The notes beneath the pieces are model-generated. The model was not told where the DNA came from, did not search any database, and worked only from the letters and a program-made list of their open reading frames with translations. Shown here piece by piece: positions 11,773 through 24,236 of a stretch of DNA of 64,000 nt; the stretch's first letter is position 1; every line of letters begins with the position of its first letter. Source of the DNA: Odontocerum albicorne (lineage: Eukaryota; Arthropoda; Insecta; Trichoptera; Odontoceridae); the NCBI GenBank assembly GCA_949825065.1, contig OX463854.1, positions 13,057,112 through 13,121,111 of the forward strand, in the 5' to 3' direction. The position numbers and the translations under genes were made by a program.

Positions 11773-12300
11773 CTAGTTGCAACCCGTGAAATATTCACGG
11801 AAGTAAAACAAATTCTGCATTTTTGAAATACCGAATGGAGCAGGATCAGCTTAAAGTTTATTGGGTTCATTAATGTTTAAAGTTTAGAATAAAAAAGGTA
11901 CATCTTGATTGATGAATTATTTAATCCTCAAAAATATCTTTATACACGATGTTTTGTGTATAAACATTACTGTTGTTCAATTTAAATCGTTGATAAAGTT
12001 TCCTTGAAGACTTGTTTCAGATATATTGATTTTATTGTTTTCGCGTTTCCGACGCCGTGAAAAAGCCACATATAATTGTCTGCATTAAAAAAAACATAAG
12101 ATAAATAAACACAAGTAATTATAAGGTTTAATATAATAGGAAATAAATAAATAATTTAATGAATTACAATTCAAAATAAATTGGCATCGTCCCCTTTTAC
12201 ACCGGTTCAAAAATTGTTAGCTAGGTATTTAAAATTCGTTCAGTATAGTTTCGATCTGTTCATTTATCACGGACCCACCGAAATTCAAATTTCAAATTAC
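11773..12300 (-). mobile_element. Degenerate Helitron with helicase 3' end
   Basis: The lower terminus on the minus strand is a perfect 7-bp stem with a 3-nt loop (CCGTGAA-TAT-TTCACGG, 11784-11800), seven spacer bases, then CTAG (11773-11776) followed by T: the classic Helitron 3' end. Upstream lies the C-terminus of the Helitron helicase (11921-12084). The segment 12186-12300 is shared with the small element at 7283-7470 and probably represents the 5' region. No Rep domain is present, so the copy is internally deleted. Confidence 0.8.
11921..12084 (-). pseudogene. Helitron helicase C-terminus (Pif1-like), frameshifted
   Basis: The minus strand encodes CRQLYVAFSRRRKREN, i.e. helicase motif VI of the Pif1-like helicase of Helitron Rep/helicase proteins (consensus QLYVALSR). 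A frameshift near 11973, overlapping a stop in the first frame, leads to NNSNVYTQNIVYKDIFED and a stop at 11921-11923. The pattern T-x-N-[IV]-VY-x-[ED]-[IV] followed shortly by a stop is the usual Helitron helicase C-terminus. Immediately upstream (minus-strand sense) is a pyrimidine run ending in AATGCAG, which looks like a 3' splice site, so the ancestral helicase may have had an intron here. The upstream exon is not recognisable in this copy. Confidence 0.8.
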
Positions 12301-12629
12301 TTTCGGAGATAATTGAAGTATTCCTCTCTCGCTCTCTTGTATTCAAAATTCAATTCTCGTATTGTTTCTTTGGCGACAACCGTCGTACAAGTTTTGGCCT
12401 ATTTATATTATGATTTCTGTTCTATTGCGTTTGTTTTTGTATGATTTAGTAACGTTTTTAAACAAACGTTATCAAATCACACACAAACATTTTATAACTG
12501 TCTTTTTTTTTCTTGTTGGATATATAACTTAAGCCCTCCCCAGAAATTAAAAATAACTATACAGTCCTGGAAGATGTGTGCGACTGATCATTATGGCCAT
12601 AATCTGTTCAGTGATATCATAAATCATTT
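12301..12629. other. AT-rich DNA left of the SINE-like segment
   Basis: No motif or open frame of interest was found. Confidence 0.4.
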
Positions 12630-12715
12630 CAACAACTCGTACCTACAGGAACCGAACGCTAGGCCCCTGGATGGAAGTCAAGCATCTTACCAATAAAACC
12701 ACGGATTCGTTAAAT
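12630..12715 (-). repeat. tRNA-derived SINE head
   Basis: On the minus strand: gtggttttattggtaagatg (A-box region) and, about 35 bp on, gcgttcggttcctg (B-box region). It resembles the head at 3243 (shared ttggtaagatgcttgactt). No acceptor stem pairing was found. Confidence 0.5.
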
Positions 12716-12814
12716 GAATGAATACATTTTGTTTTGTTCGCCATGTATAAAATATACTATAACAGAAAATGGTATTCATGCAGTGTAAGACTATGTTGGA
12801 TGATATGTAAGGAC

Positions 12815-12893
12815 GTAACAGAAGCAAAAGAAATATATGGACCTGGATTTATTTAAGATATGTGTTCTCTCTACCTACTTCAATAAGTTCATG
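12815..12893 (+). repeat. LINE 3'-end fragment
   Basis: The segment ends ctacctacttcaataagttc followed by atggtgtgatggtg, the same terminus as at 10866 and 60610. Confidence 0.5.
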
Positions 12894-14349
12894 GTGTGAT
12901 GGTGATTTCGATGCGTCAAATTTGTTTGTAAGGCTCGGAGCTTTTATAAACCGAGTATTAAAAGTCGACCGTAAATTTTGCAAGTTTTTGCTAAGCTCAT
13001 ACGTTGGGCATTCTGTTACGTGTCATGATTACTTTGCATTTAATTATTTTATACGTATAGCAAGCTTTAATGTTCCAATACCCTTCGAAGATTTCGCCTA
13101 TTAAAGTTTATTTGTTAAAAACATTGCTGCAAAAGAACACAGTGTTATAGTCACCACTTTCAAAACATAAATAGTTTTTAAAGTTTCCGCAACGATACGC
13201 CCTCTTCTAATTACTGCCATCAGTGAGCTTTAGCGAGAACCGGAACTCGGCAATGGCTTAGAAAATATTGTGTTGAGGCGTTCAAGTTTTCTACTTAAAC
13301 ACTTTTTATACTTTTTTACTTTCATTCCTCCGAATAAATTGATCTCGGAATGGTTTTGGCTATGTCTGAAAGAGACCAGTTGGCGCAAGATAAATATCAA
13401 ATATGACAGTTTGATTATGTTTACTTCTTTATTGTACGTTTCCTAAAACTTTTGTGTGAAAACCGAGAAATGGTAATGGACTCACAAAAATTAGTCAACC
13501 GTTTTTTCGTGAATCAATGAAGCGTTTGTGAAATTTATCTTAAGTGAGATAAGGACAAACTAACCCATTTAATGCATTTGACAATTCATTCAGCACCCCA
13601 TCGTTTGTCATTGAAACAAAATAGATAATATGCCAATTTGGCTTCCATGATATACAATGTGGTGTCGAATTCAAAAAAGGCACAAGGAAGCAAAAAACTT
13701 TAAGCAGTCGATCGAAACGTGGTTGTTATTGCCACAAGAGTTTAAATACTTGAGCTTGCAGTCAAATTGACATATAACAAAGATTTGTGTGAACTCTTGA
13801 GTGTGGTGTGTTTTTATTGTTTATGTGCGGCACACTATGGGATGAACTTTTTAGTCTGTCAAGATTAAGTGTGAGGGGTTTGTTTCGCGTGATATATACA
13901 TACGTAATTGAGTATCACCGTGTATCGAGTTGATGAGATAATGCAACAGGGCATTATATAATAAAAAATCAGAAAAGGATATCAATTTTTTCCATGTTAT
14001 ATGTCCTCAGTTAGATACAGGCAAAATCTAAATTTTCTGGGGGCACAACAAATGAAAGAATACAAACAAAGATTCATAAAAAATGTGTACCCACATTAAA
14101 TCACCTGTTGTTTTTTCATAAATTTTGTTTTTATAGGACTTCTTGTCATACGTATTTAAATAAATAAATATGTCACTTTTCATGTATGTGTTCTTAATCA
14201 AATCAATCAAGTAGTATTTTTTTGTTAGTGAATGTTTCAAAATTCAAACAAATTATAGCAAAATACAAATTATTCACGATGTATGATTAGTTATTTGATT
14301 GGACTTATTTTCTATATTTTGTCTAGACTCTAGCAGTGAATTATATCAT
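12894..14349. other. AT-rich intergenic DNA
   Basis: Nothing could be assigned; the open frames are short and lack motifs. Confidence 0.4.
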
Positions 14350-14440
14350 ACGTGTGTGAACATTTATATTTTTAACAATTTTTGTATTTTATCATATAGT
14401 ATGTGTGTGAACATTTATATTTTTAACTATTTTTGTACAT
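14350..14440. repeat. Direct duplication, about 50-bp unit
   Basis: The block gtgtgaacatttatattttt with following taac-atttttgta occurs twice, about 50 bp apart. Confidence 0.75.
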
Positions 14441-15721
14441 GTTTGGTGTGCTTACAATAATATCAATTGCTTATTCACTATATTTTTTTGTAATATATCT
14501 TACGTGTAAAAGCATGTGGAATGAAAAATACCTGCCCTCGCGACCGAGCTCATCCTATTTCTGATGTGTTTATCTTGATTATGAGCATCTTATTTGATGA
14601 GCCTAGAACTTTTTGTAGCTTACATCTCTCATGAGTATTTTTTTCTTCTTCATTGCCTTAACATATAAACAAAACATGTGTTATTATAGGATACTTATGT
14701 TTATACGAGTACACTAGATTTTTAATCAATATATTGTTATTTGTTTATTTATCTCTTCCAACAACTGGAGGATAAAATAATGTACACCTAATGATTTTTT
14801 TCCAATATCAAACAACAAAAGAAATTGCGAGTCAAACATGACAAAATAAATTGAGAGTCAAACAAACGAGTCAAAAATGACAAATTTAATTTGTTTCAGC
14901 ATAGACATTTATGTTACGTAAATAAAAATGTGATTTTTAAATAATTCCAGTGGCTTATTCTATAGTTTCTAATAAACATGTAAGCATGCATATATTAATG
15001 TACGAGTATATTGTAAATGTGTTTCAGTTCTGGGCAGTATTTAACACATGAACAATCGGTAATTTAAGTAGATCACCAGAGGCAACCTCTGATATTTCTT
15101 ATCAAACAAAAATAGACATGTTAAGTTGTTATATTTTCGTAATCAAAACATTTAAGTTTTTTGTTTTCAAGTTACGCGTTGGTACAATTTTTTTTGCTTT
15201 CCGAATCATTATGGATTAACTTAAAGCTGATGAATTAGGTAAGCTCAAGTAGAACTCGCGGAGATGGTTTGAGCATAAAGAACGAATAATTGAAGAACTA
15301 AACATTTTTTATTCGTACAAAATATCATTAACTTGATTCAATCATACTTTCTAGCTTTCCACTCATATTTGCACTAAATATTTGGTTTTTTTTATTCTTT
15401 CATAAAAATATCGTTAATAAATCATTTATGGAATGGAGCTTTGATTTACTTGCCATCGTTAATTTGGGTTTGATTTGTCGAGAATGTGTGCTTGCTGAAG
15501 TACAACACCCCTTGTACATAATAAACCGATATAAGTATAGGCATGCTTCTATCCGCAGGATGGCTGATATTTTTACTCGATCACGAAAGACTAGTTTACA
15601 TTACGCTGAAAATCTGCTCGGGGGTTTCGAGTTTGCATCCTGGCAATACCCAACAACATAAGAAATAAGACCCTTTTATAAAATTGGTAAAATTAAAACT
15701 TAAATTCATGCTTATATATAT
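14441..15721. other. AT-rich intergenic DNA
   Basis: A 77-codon frame at 15428-15661 has no recognised motif. Nothing else was found. Confidence 0.35.
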
Positions 15722-15910
15722 TAATATCACGCCATTTCCCTATTCAGGTAGATGAAAAGGAAAAAATACCTAACTTTCCTATCACATTCATACGTTTTCA
15801 TAAAAAGTTCCCTGTGTTTCTTTTCATTCTTATCTTTCCTATATTCTTCTACGACTTCCAGTCATGCTTGAATTGGGAATTTGATAAGTAAGCCTTTCGT
15901 CATCCATCAG
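15722..15910 (-). repeat. LINE 3'-end fragment
   Basis: The minus strand ends ctacctgaatagggaaatgg then cgtgatattaatatatata, i.e. the common LINE 3' terminus followed by a simple AT tail. Upstream sequence (about 15740-15910) is compatible with degraded C-terminal LINE coding sequence, but no frame is open. Confidence 0.45.
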
Positions 15911-17460
15911 ATCTAATTCCATTAATTTAACATGTCCAAACTCTACCAACGTGCACTTTTTCACCCTACTTAACATGTTCACGTTCATAATTTAAAAAAA
16001 TCATAAACCAACAAACCATACATTATTCCTAGTATACATAATTTCACAGCATTTATTATGCACCTTTCGGTATTTTTTAAGTCTACATTTTATTACCACA
16101 CACCAGTGTTGGCACTTATACGTTATTGCGAACCATACTTTTGACATGTTGAAATTGCTTTACTTTGGTTTTTTAGTGCCTAATTGACTATTTTTCTTTG
16201 CCACCCAGCGTTCAAAATCACTTTCCATCTTTCAATCATCTGACCGTAAATACCAAAATTTTTCAATTCATTGTAATTTTTCATTATTTATGCAAACAAC
16301 GTATTCATTTATTTGAAATATTTATTCAATCACTGTGACTTTTCGGTAAAGTATTTTTCTTCATAATTCACGTTATTCAATCATCTAACGATGTAATTTA
16401 TTTGTTTTCATCGGTAACAATATGTGTAATCAAATAATATCAAAACAGATAAATAATATATGTTCTAAAATATAAAGAAATTATCATTGAGAAAATAAAA
16501 AAGTGTTTTTTTAGCAAATCTTAATATAAACCATTAAACACGGACAAAATATTATTTAAATCAACATTATTTTTGAATCTCTCTTTGAACTGTTTGTTTA
16601 TTAAAACCATTTTAGCTAAGCTATTATAAATATATAAATATAACAGACTATCATTACTTAAATCCCAGTTTTCCATTCATAATCAAACTAAAACAAGTTC
16701 CAAATAAGAAGGACTCGAAAAGTTTGCAGACATGGATCCCTTTAACGAAAATAATTTCCATCACAAGGACAAAGCTCCGAAACTCATAGCAAAGGCCTAT
16801 TAAAAGGGAAATTTTTACATAAAAACATTTTGCTTTGCATAATTTTTAAATCACAAACTTTGTCAGCTACGTCAGACAATCAACTCAATTTTTGATGAGA
16901 GTTGTAAACATCATTCTCGTGTAACATAAGAACATCCTGTCTCGTCAAAATTTGTTTTAATTAGATAATTTCCAAAACTTCTCTCCCTTTATTTTGTCTT
17001 CTCTTTCTCTAGAATAAACAAACAATTGTTTCGTAAAATAAAATATTTACTTTCTGAGAGCGAAGAACGGTCGTTGGATTTCAAAGAAAATTAATGACGC
17101 TTTGCGAGCGACGAAGCGATTCTGATTCGAGTCAAAGGAAATTTTTGATGTGTTTTTGCTTTCGTTTGGAAATTAAGATTCAAAAAAAATAATTACTTTT
17201 AGTTATTTCTTACATTTTCAAAATTTTAAGTTTCAGTACCTGTACTTTGCTTTCCACTTCAAAACTGCAAGAAGTTTCCATAGACTCAGGCACCATGAAC
17301 TTTTATTTCATTAACTTTTGAAATATGTTCGAACAGTTTCATTGCTGTTTTCCACTAGTTTAAAATGTTTTTTCAGAGCTAGACCTGAATGAAGGCAGCA
17401 ACACTTTTGAAATGTCGAATATCATTTAGACCAACTCAACACAGCAACAAATTCAAATAA
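15911..17460. other. AT-rich intergenic DNA
   Basis: No genes, RNAs or repeats were recognised. Confidence 0.4.
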
Positions 17461-17740
17461 TTTGTTTTATCAAACACTGTTTATTCCACTTTTTGTAAAG
17501 GTAAACCCCTACCGGTATCAAGGCTTTCCCCTCATCATCAGAGGATAACAAACAAGACTGAATTATGTTCGAATTGGTACCGAGATTCACGCTTCTAGCG
17601 CTAAACATTTGGGTTGGGGACTTGAGGTTGAGGGAGGCATGGGACAACCTCGGCGAGCAGCAGAGAGATTCTTGGGATGTATGTGTTGGCTAGATGTTCA
17701 CCTCGATGCATTGACTTAGTTTCGTCAATTTTATTTGGAT
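17461..17740 (-). mobile_element. Fold-back-related repeat, one arm plus longer body
   Basis: The left 100 bp (tttgttttatcaaacactgt and following) is the arm of the fold-back family at 7503 and 62231. Instead of a second arm it continues into a body shared with 19213-19470 (both contain gcgagcagc and end near tgcattg). On the minus strand the body reads toward AATAAACAGTGTTTGAT, so this may be the 3' end of a polyadenylated retroelement from which the palindromic copies were derived. Confidence 0.7.
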
Positions 17741-17744
17741 ATTC

Positions 17745-17990
17745 ATAGGAGGTCATCATCATCACCACCACGCCTTGTGCCTTTTTGAAGAAGACGAAGA
17801 AAACAAATCTCCATTTCGTTATTTTCTGGCACACATACATATATCGCTTCTACCACGTCTATAAACCTTACCATGCATATCCTCTTTTTATAGAACATTT
17901 TCTGCCCTAACGTCTTTCGGAATTCAATTAATTTGCTACATATTAGGCATGTATATTTCATTTTTGGACCGTTTATACACCTCGTCATGT
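17745..17990 (-). repeat. LINE 3'-end fragment
   Basis: The minus strand carries atgcatggtaaggtttatag and ends in an (ATG)-rich tail gtggtggtgatgatgatgac, the same design as the other LINE ends. It directly abuts the fold-back-related repeat. A similar continuation after the tail occurs near 60665. Confidence 0.45.
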
Positions 17991-18484
17991 CTTCTATAAT
18001 AAAGTCATGTCATCATTTAAAAAAAATATTAAGTTGGCAACATAGGCGTTTCAGATGTACAAATTCAAATTCGAGCAATATTTTAAGTATAACTTTAAAT
18101 CATTAATATGAATCGCTTTATATGTTTCAAAATATTATTTTTTTATACACTTTTTTTTCAGAGCATCAGTTGACATTTTATTTAAATTGATATACGAAGC
18201 TCGTCCATCTCTTTACTCTAATTCCGTTTGCGGTTTGTTCGGCTTTGGTTGAGGCTTACAACAAAGCAATTAGCAAAGTTTGTTAATCCAAACAACTTAA
18301 ATTACTTGTACTGGCCCTGGGGTGACGCCCCACATCTCTACCGGTTTATCTATGCAAAACTTTCTCATTTTAAGTCTTTTTAGTCTTATACTTAAAAAAC
18401 AAAAATTTTAGGTTCTTCTTAAGAAAACTTTTATCGATTTCAATCAAGTGTTAGCAACTTACAATCACTTAATAATGATTCATA
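17991..18484. other. AT-rich intergenic DNA
   Basis: Nothing was recognised. Confidence 0.4.
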
Positions 18485-18645
18485 CATACATTTCATTATA
18501 TCGCCTCTCCATCGCAGTTGACTAGACTTTCCTATTTTGATACATTTTCTACTCTTACACACCTATAAACCTTGTAGAACTCTTAAGATTTTTCTGACTA
18601 TCGTTAACTTGATCCAACCATATTTTTTCTGTCTTCTTTATTTCA
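18485..18645 (-). repeat. LINE 3'-end fragment, degraded
   Basis: The minus strand contains tatggttggatcaagttaac, paralleling atagttggatcaagtgaatg in the copy at 26165-26345, and ends in gcgatggagaggcgatataatg, a diverged form of the common terminus. Confidence 0.4.
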
Positions 18646-19212
18646 CATCATCTCATTTATATTACATATTTTCTTTTATAAAACACATTATGCAAAATTA
18701 AAAAGAACAATTTATTTTTATTATTAAATATTACACACTTCACGTTTCTCACATTTTAGATGTAATGTCTTATAGCTGAGCTTCCCAAATCATGGTTGGT
18801 TACCAAAAGTCATATAAAAATTGTTTATCTTTTGGTAATATGCGGAAACCACACAAACATCATTTAGTAATATCATTTTTTAAATATTATGAGGACTATA
18901 AAATAAGGAAAGGGAAGCACACAGGAAATATTTAGCGGCGGAGACATTAAATTATGTAAATGCTAAAGCAGTGTTCCAATATATGAACTTCTTCGAGATT
19001 TGTATAGTCAAACATCTTAACTTTTTATGTATGAGTTACTTTGCAATTAGCATTTTATCTACGTTCGGTAAAAATAACTTTTTGATTAGCAGTTTTGGGT
19101 AATGAGGGAAACAGTTTCGGAAGTACTGTGTTTAAGTGTTATCAGACAAATAAAGTGCATGAACCTATTGATAACAAATGCACGTCACTCAATTGCTTTT
19201 ATTGGCCAGTTA
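18646..19212. other. AT-rich intergenic DNA
   Basis: Nothing was recognised. Confidence 0.4.
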
Positions 19213-19470
19213 AAAAATGTAATTTTTTTTCTAAAACACTGTTTATTTTCCTTTATATAACTGTGTAACCCTACCGGTTTCAAGGTTTTCACCTCATCAA
19301 CAGGGGAACAAAAACAAGACTGTATTGTGCTCGAACTGGTACCGACATACAGACAAATCAAACGGTAAAAAATCTGGTTGGGCACTGTGGGGGGAGGAAG
19401 GTATGAGATAACTTTAGCGAGCAGCGGTGAGACCTTGGGAATATATGTATTTACCAATGCATTGGAATAA
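19213..19470 (-). mobile_element. Fold-back-related repeat, one arm plus longer body
   Basis: A second copy of the 17461-17740 type: an arm with aaaacactgtttattttcct and accctaccggtttcaaggtt, then the body with gcgagcagcggtgag. It is more diverged than the 17461 copy. Confidence 0.65.
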
Positions 19471-20639
19471 ATATCTAGTAAATAGCCTCATATTAATTTC
19501 TGGTGGTTTCAATTCCAGATTATTTTTTCCTTTCAGACCGGTTAACATTTGAATTTATGGTTCAATTTATGGATAAGTTATTTTATGACTAAAAAAAAAC
19601 ACCAAAATAGCGCCGTATAAAAATCTTCCCAATTAAAGGATGCAGCAGAGTAAACCTTACTTGGACAAATAACAACACACAAATCTAGCGCGCGCGAGAA
19701 TTCTTAGTAGATGAACTACTTCTCTGTATTAGGACAGCTTTTCTTTTTTTGGTTATATCGGAAATTAAACGCAAAAGAACGGGAGGTAGATCAGCGTCTT
19801 ACAAACTGGGTTACAAGGGTCATCTATCACCTATCATATGTGATTTTTTAAACCTAAAACACGTTATTGATAACAAATAAATATTTGAATCAAATGACTA
19901 GAATGTATATCCTTGTCTATCTTCTACACAAGTTTATGCCTATTTTTTGATAATGTACACTACTATGGCAATCCATTCCTGTTCACTACAGCCCGGAACA
20001 ACTCAGTAGAATTGTTCTCAAACTATTCACGCAAGTTCTTAACCCAAAAGATGCAGCGTGTTATTCTGCCTTATTAACCATAAGTTTTTCCAAAATTATT
20101 TTTTGTGCAATAAAATATCATGTGCCACTCAGTATGTGACCGAGATACTGCACATTACGAACCTTCACAGTGTTAAGTAGTTCACGGTCCTTGCAACATG
20201 AAAAATACAGGAAATCTCATAGGTATGTTAAAATACCCATATCTCATAAGCTTCGAATCTCGTGTTCATTTTCAAAATTCATTAAAAATAAAAAAGTTAA
20301 ATGTCCAAATATTTTGATTATTCAAAATAAATAATGTTTGTATTTATAAAACTTACAATAATTTAAGTTCATCTTTGACTTTCGTAAACTAGACCGCAAA
20401 GTTTAATTTATGATCCCCGGATGAATTATAAGCAATATCTTTCCATTTCGCGGGAAAAGATAAGTATCAAGGCTACTTTTAAAATGAATTCTAGCCGGAA
20501 GCGAGGTCGCTCATATATGCGAGGTTAGCCCCTTGGGATCCTGATAAGACAACGGACCCAAAAATATCATTTGGCCGAGTCGCTTGATACACTGCTTAAT
20601 TCAGGTTGAGTCAGTCCCTCGGTCAAACGATATTTTCAT
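19471..20639. other. Intergenic DNA, nothing recognised
   Basis: A few GC-richer patches (for example 20490-20610) may be old repeats, but no family could be recognised. Confidence 0.35.
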
Positions 20640-20990
20640 TAGATGTTCAAATTACAAATATAAGCAAAGAAACGATTTCCGTGGCCAAGTTGGTAAGACG
20701 CCTGAAGTTCAGAGACGACGGAAGCTGGAAAGAGATATTGAACGGCGAGCTGCAACAGGGAACAAAAATAAGGAAGCTCTTAAACAAAAAAAAAACAAGT
20801 TCTGCCATGATGATAGTTTACAACAGTGTTTTTGTGGCAATATTGATGTAATGAGAAACGGCAAGAAAACGTGGACGTGGAATAATGTATAAGTAGCAGA
20901 GTAAATGCGGCGGAAATGCATGCACTTAGAAGAATATGTGGTGTGTTGATGTATGACAAGAAAGAAATATAATAACTAAAGATGAATATG
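20640..20990 (+). pseudogene. SINE-like head followed by LINE RT C-terminal scrap
   Basis: At 20680-20725 the sequence gtggccaagttggtaagacg is A-box-like and matches other SINE heads in the window. At about 20813-20945 the plus strand gives VYNSVFV in one frame and VNAAEMHALRRICGV in another. The second pattern is typical of the region after the RT palm in several insect LINEs, and it recurs as NALEMHALRK at about 59495. Frames are broken; there is no coding capacity. Confidence 0.45.
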
Positions 20991-21229
20991 AACTTAACAC
21001 TGAAGTAGTGTCTGCTAGTGTCTAATGGCACTACCATCAAAAACGTCTACTGACTCTATTGTTGAGAAGTTTGTTTGCGCCCACTTTTGGCCCAGATCCG
21101 GAGGAAAATAATAATTTACAATACGTTATTCGACTCTGCGTTGTCGTCAAATAGAGACTAGTGAGTAGTAAGTACCGCTAAAATTAGTTCTTACATTGAA
21201 ACCAAACGCAAAACCTTGATCAATCTTAA

Positions 21230-21910
21230 ATATTCTTCTATAACCAGAATAAAAGAGCTTAAAGAAGACAAAAGCTGCTTTACGTGCCGAGACGAATCCA
21301 AAACAGTTTTAGATTGATTGGAATATTAAGTGAAATTCAAAGTGGTGGCGATATGGAGAATGCATCTGCAATGTATGATACAAGAGTATCAAAAAAGCAT
21401 TGGGGCAATATGTCAAAAAAACTGAACAATTCAAAACTCTAGAATGAAAAAAGATTTTGGATAAAGACAAAAAATCAGAGTGATGGGTGGATCACTGTTC
21501 CACCTTGTACCATGAACCGATCAAAATAGTTCCTATGCGCTCAATTAGGTTACTCAGTTGGAAAGAACTGTTAATTGAATGGATCGATGGAAGGCCTCAA
21601 GAAGGGATGCACTACCAGAGAAAATATTAAAAGATAGGGAAATTATCCCATGCGAACCTTAACTTCTAATGCAATACTGACAGGCCACAACGGTTTCTTT
21701 GAAAATGAGTGATGTAAACCTTATCATATTGTAGAAAAACGAAGGTGACAGTATGGATTGTAAAAGCTATGGGGGAAATCTCTGCTGAGTATAGCAGGGA
21801 AGATCTTCGCCAAGCTTTTTGTGAGGTGACATCAAAAACTCGGTGGCAGAATATATATTCAATGATAGTGTGGATACAGGAGCGGAAAATCAGCAGCTGA
21901 AATAAACATT
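21230..21910 (+). pseudogene. Decayed LINE endonuclease-RT fragment
   Basis: Different frames of the plus strand show pieces expected just before and at the start of a LINE RT domain: a W-x-DH-x-STL-like linker near 21470-21510 and, at about 21780-21830, LLSIAGKIFAKLF. The latter is close to the RT motif in which intact elements have YRGISLLSIAGKI. Stops and frameshifts separate every piece. It is distinct from the LINE at 24237-25689, which carries YRGITLLNIAYKIL at this place. Confidence 0.55.
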
Positions 21911-22189
21911 AAGACAAGTTCAAGAGAAGTTTTTTTTTATAATATTAATTTCATTTGAATCCATGACGAATTATATTAATTTTTAGAATCAATTTGAGTT
22001 TTACAAAATGAAAAAACTTTAAAAAGGAAATCAGAATCAAATAAAATTATGTTTAAGGGATATAATTATATTATTTTTTACTTTCGTTAAACACAGTTGA
22101 CCCTCGAAGGCTTTTGATATGAGATTTTTCTTCCCAATAGAAAGATGTGATAAAATTAATTTGACTGAGACATAATTTTTTTCTTCCAT

Positions 22190-22255
22190 AAGGAATGGAA
22201 TCTAAAATCCCCGGGTCGTAAGTTGAGTATTCTACCAATAAAGCCATAAAGGTCG
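22190..22255 (-). repeat. tRNA-derived SINE head
   Basis: On the minus strand: atggctttattggtagaata (A-box region), then gggattttagattcc (B-box region). Related to the heads at 12630 and 23940. Confidence 0.45.
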
Positions 22256-22559
22256 TCATAATATTTATTTTTTTGAAATAGTTCGGGCTTGACTTGGTGG
22301 TATTTCATAATAATAATTATGATAGCATTTAATTTGTAAATTCCACTAATACGCTGTCCCTATCACCCCCCTTTCATAATGTTATTTTATGAAATGTCAG
22401 AGTTCGAGAAGTTCACATCACTGAGCAGTGAAACTCACCATGAAATAAGGTAAGCATGGATATTCAAACGAGGTTCCAAAGTGTAACCAGTACACTTGCA
22501 GTTTTTTACAAACTTCTAAACTCTAATCATCTGTCTTATGAACATCGATCATCTTATAC

Positions 22560-22662
22560 GATTACCTATATGGTATTATACTTTACTATTACTATTTGAT
22601 TACCTATATGGTATTATACTTTACTATTAATATTTGATTACCTATATGGTATTATACTTGAT
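22560..22662. repeat. 38-bp minisatellite, 2.7 copies
   Basis: The unit begins gattacctatatggtattat; starts at 22560, 22598 and 22636. Confidence 0.9.
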
Positions 22663-22696
22663 GGTCCAGAGCGTGAGTCATAATAGCTTAAAATAT

Positions 22697-22824
22697 TGGT
22701 CCAAGAGGATAAAACTACATGAGGTTTATGGTCCAAGAGGATAAAACTACATGAGGTTTATGGTCCAAGAGGATAAAACTACATGAGGTTTATGGTCCAA
22801 GAGGATAAAACTACATGAGGTGTA
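22697..22824. repeat. 32-bp minisatellite, 4 copies
   Basis: The unit is ggtccaagaggataaaacta plus catgaggtttat; only 34 bp separate it from the 38-bp array. The two units are unrelated. Confidence 0.9.
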
Positions 22825-23638
22825 TGCCCATCTAAGGGAGGTAAATGATCATATCTATTAAGAATAATATTAATTTTGTAAATTTCATCTTAACTTTATA
22901 TAATTAATTATGGAGCTATGGAGAAAGTGGATTATGTTAAATATTTAGAAATTTCGTTGGATAAACAACATTTAAAATTAAATTACTATACCGAATTTTC
23001 AACAACAAAAATACAAACAATAAAAATATAGGATTTTTCAGTAAAATAAGAAACCAATTATCTCGAAATGGAACCCAATTAATATTATAATAAAAGCACC
23101 GCATCTTGATTATTATTCAGGAGCTTTTTTTAAGCAATGAAACTCAATAAAGAAAACTTCAAATTTTACAGAATTTAGGAATGAGGATTCTTGTGAAATT
23201 GAGTATGTAAAAAGATATATGCACAGTTAATCAAATTATAACTTTAAAAATATCAGTCAATAATTTTTAACTTGTTAATAATTTGATATCAAAGTATATC
23301 CAAAAAAATGTTACGCACAATAAGGAGGTTCATCTTTACTTCACAAAAAGTCCAATGACTTTTGGCTTCCACTAATAACAAATTCAGAATGATTCATAAA
23401 TACTATTTATTCTACGAAGGCTTCAAAATTTATGATCAAATGTCAAAAATATTAAAGTCAGGATAATTTATACTTGTGTAAGTGAATTAGATTTATTTGC
23501 TTAAAATTCATTTTTAAGCTTAAATAATAAATTAACAAAGAGAGAATAACATTTTATTTACGAGGTGCTTGTTTTTCAGACTTCACCATCGTGATAATCA
23601 AAACCGAAACGGTATTGAGGTTCATATTTTTTAGTATG
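22825..23638. other. AT-rich intergenic DNA
   Basis: Nothing was recognised. Confidence 0.4.
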
Positions 23639-23705
23639 GTACCCTTCAATATGAGTATGGTACCCTTCAATAATTTTGAGTATGGTGGTACCCTTCAATA
23701 ATTCG
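23639..23705. repeat. Short imperfect direct repeats
   Basis: The block tatggtacccttcaata occurs three times with variable spacing, the last with an inserted ggt. Confidence 0.7.
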
Positions 23706-23939
23706 AATTTGTAATTAGAACATTTTGAAGAGCATTGTGTGGAAATTTTATTGTTTTCGGTCTTAATAACATTCACTCGGATAAAAAACAGTGCAATTGT
23801 TACGGAACTCGCGGTTCATCATTGCACGTGTTGACAATACAATGGCACGTGAAAACACAAAAACTCTCATACGCGTACTTGGCACATACAACTTTTGCTA
23901 CGAGATGGGTTTTTTTAAACAATCATTTTTTTTTACTTT

Positions 23940-24003
23940 TGGCGTACTATCAGGAATCAAACCCGAAACCCTCGAATGCTTACTAACAAAGCCACATACA
24001 TTA
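23940..24003 (-). repeat. tRNA-derived SINE head
   Basis: On the minus strand gtggctttgttagtaagcat (A-box region) is followed by gggtttgattcctg, a near-consensus B-box. Confidence 0.5.
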
Positions 24004-24009
24004 TCTACG

Positions 24010-24215
24010 TATTGTATTTAACTTTCGTTGTAAATAGTACAATATGGCGAGCTTTTTGCTATGTGGCAGTCTTTTCCAACCAACCAGAAATATGTTAAAG
24101 AAGTCTTAAGTGAAAATCAAACAAGAATCCTTTTTAAAAAATCTAGGTTTCAGCGGAATTTGAGCCCGCAACCTCCGGGCTGGGAGACAGACGTTTTAAC
24201 AACTATACCACGGAG
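24010..24215 (-). mobile_element. SINE copy, tRNA-derived head and LINE-like tail
   Basis: Minus strand: A-box region tccgtggtatagttgttaaa, a GC-rich centre with gcgggctcaaattccgc (B-box region), a body with gtttgattttcacttaagac, and a tail ttctggttggttggaaaaga ending in an AT-rich stretch. It starts only about 20 bp after the stop codon of the LINE frame at 24237. Confidence 0.7.
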
Positions 24216-24236
24216 GTCAATCAATCAACAATGGCT

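Noticed and set aside
17743..17988. Minus-strand 81-codon frame ending in an Asp run
   Set aside because: The frame reads through a LINE 3' end, and the Asp run is the (ATG/GAT)n simple tail.
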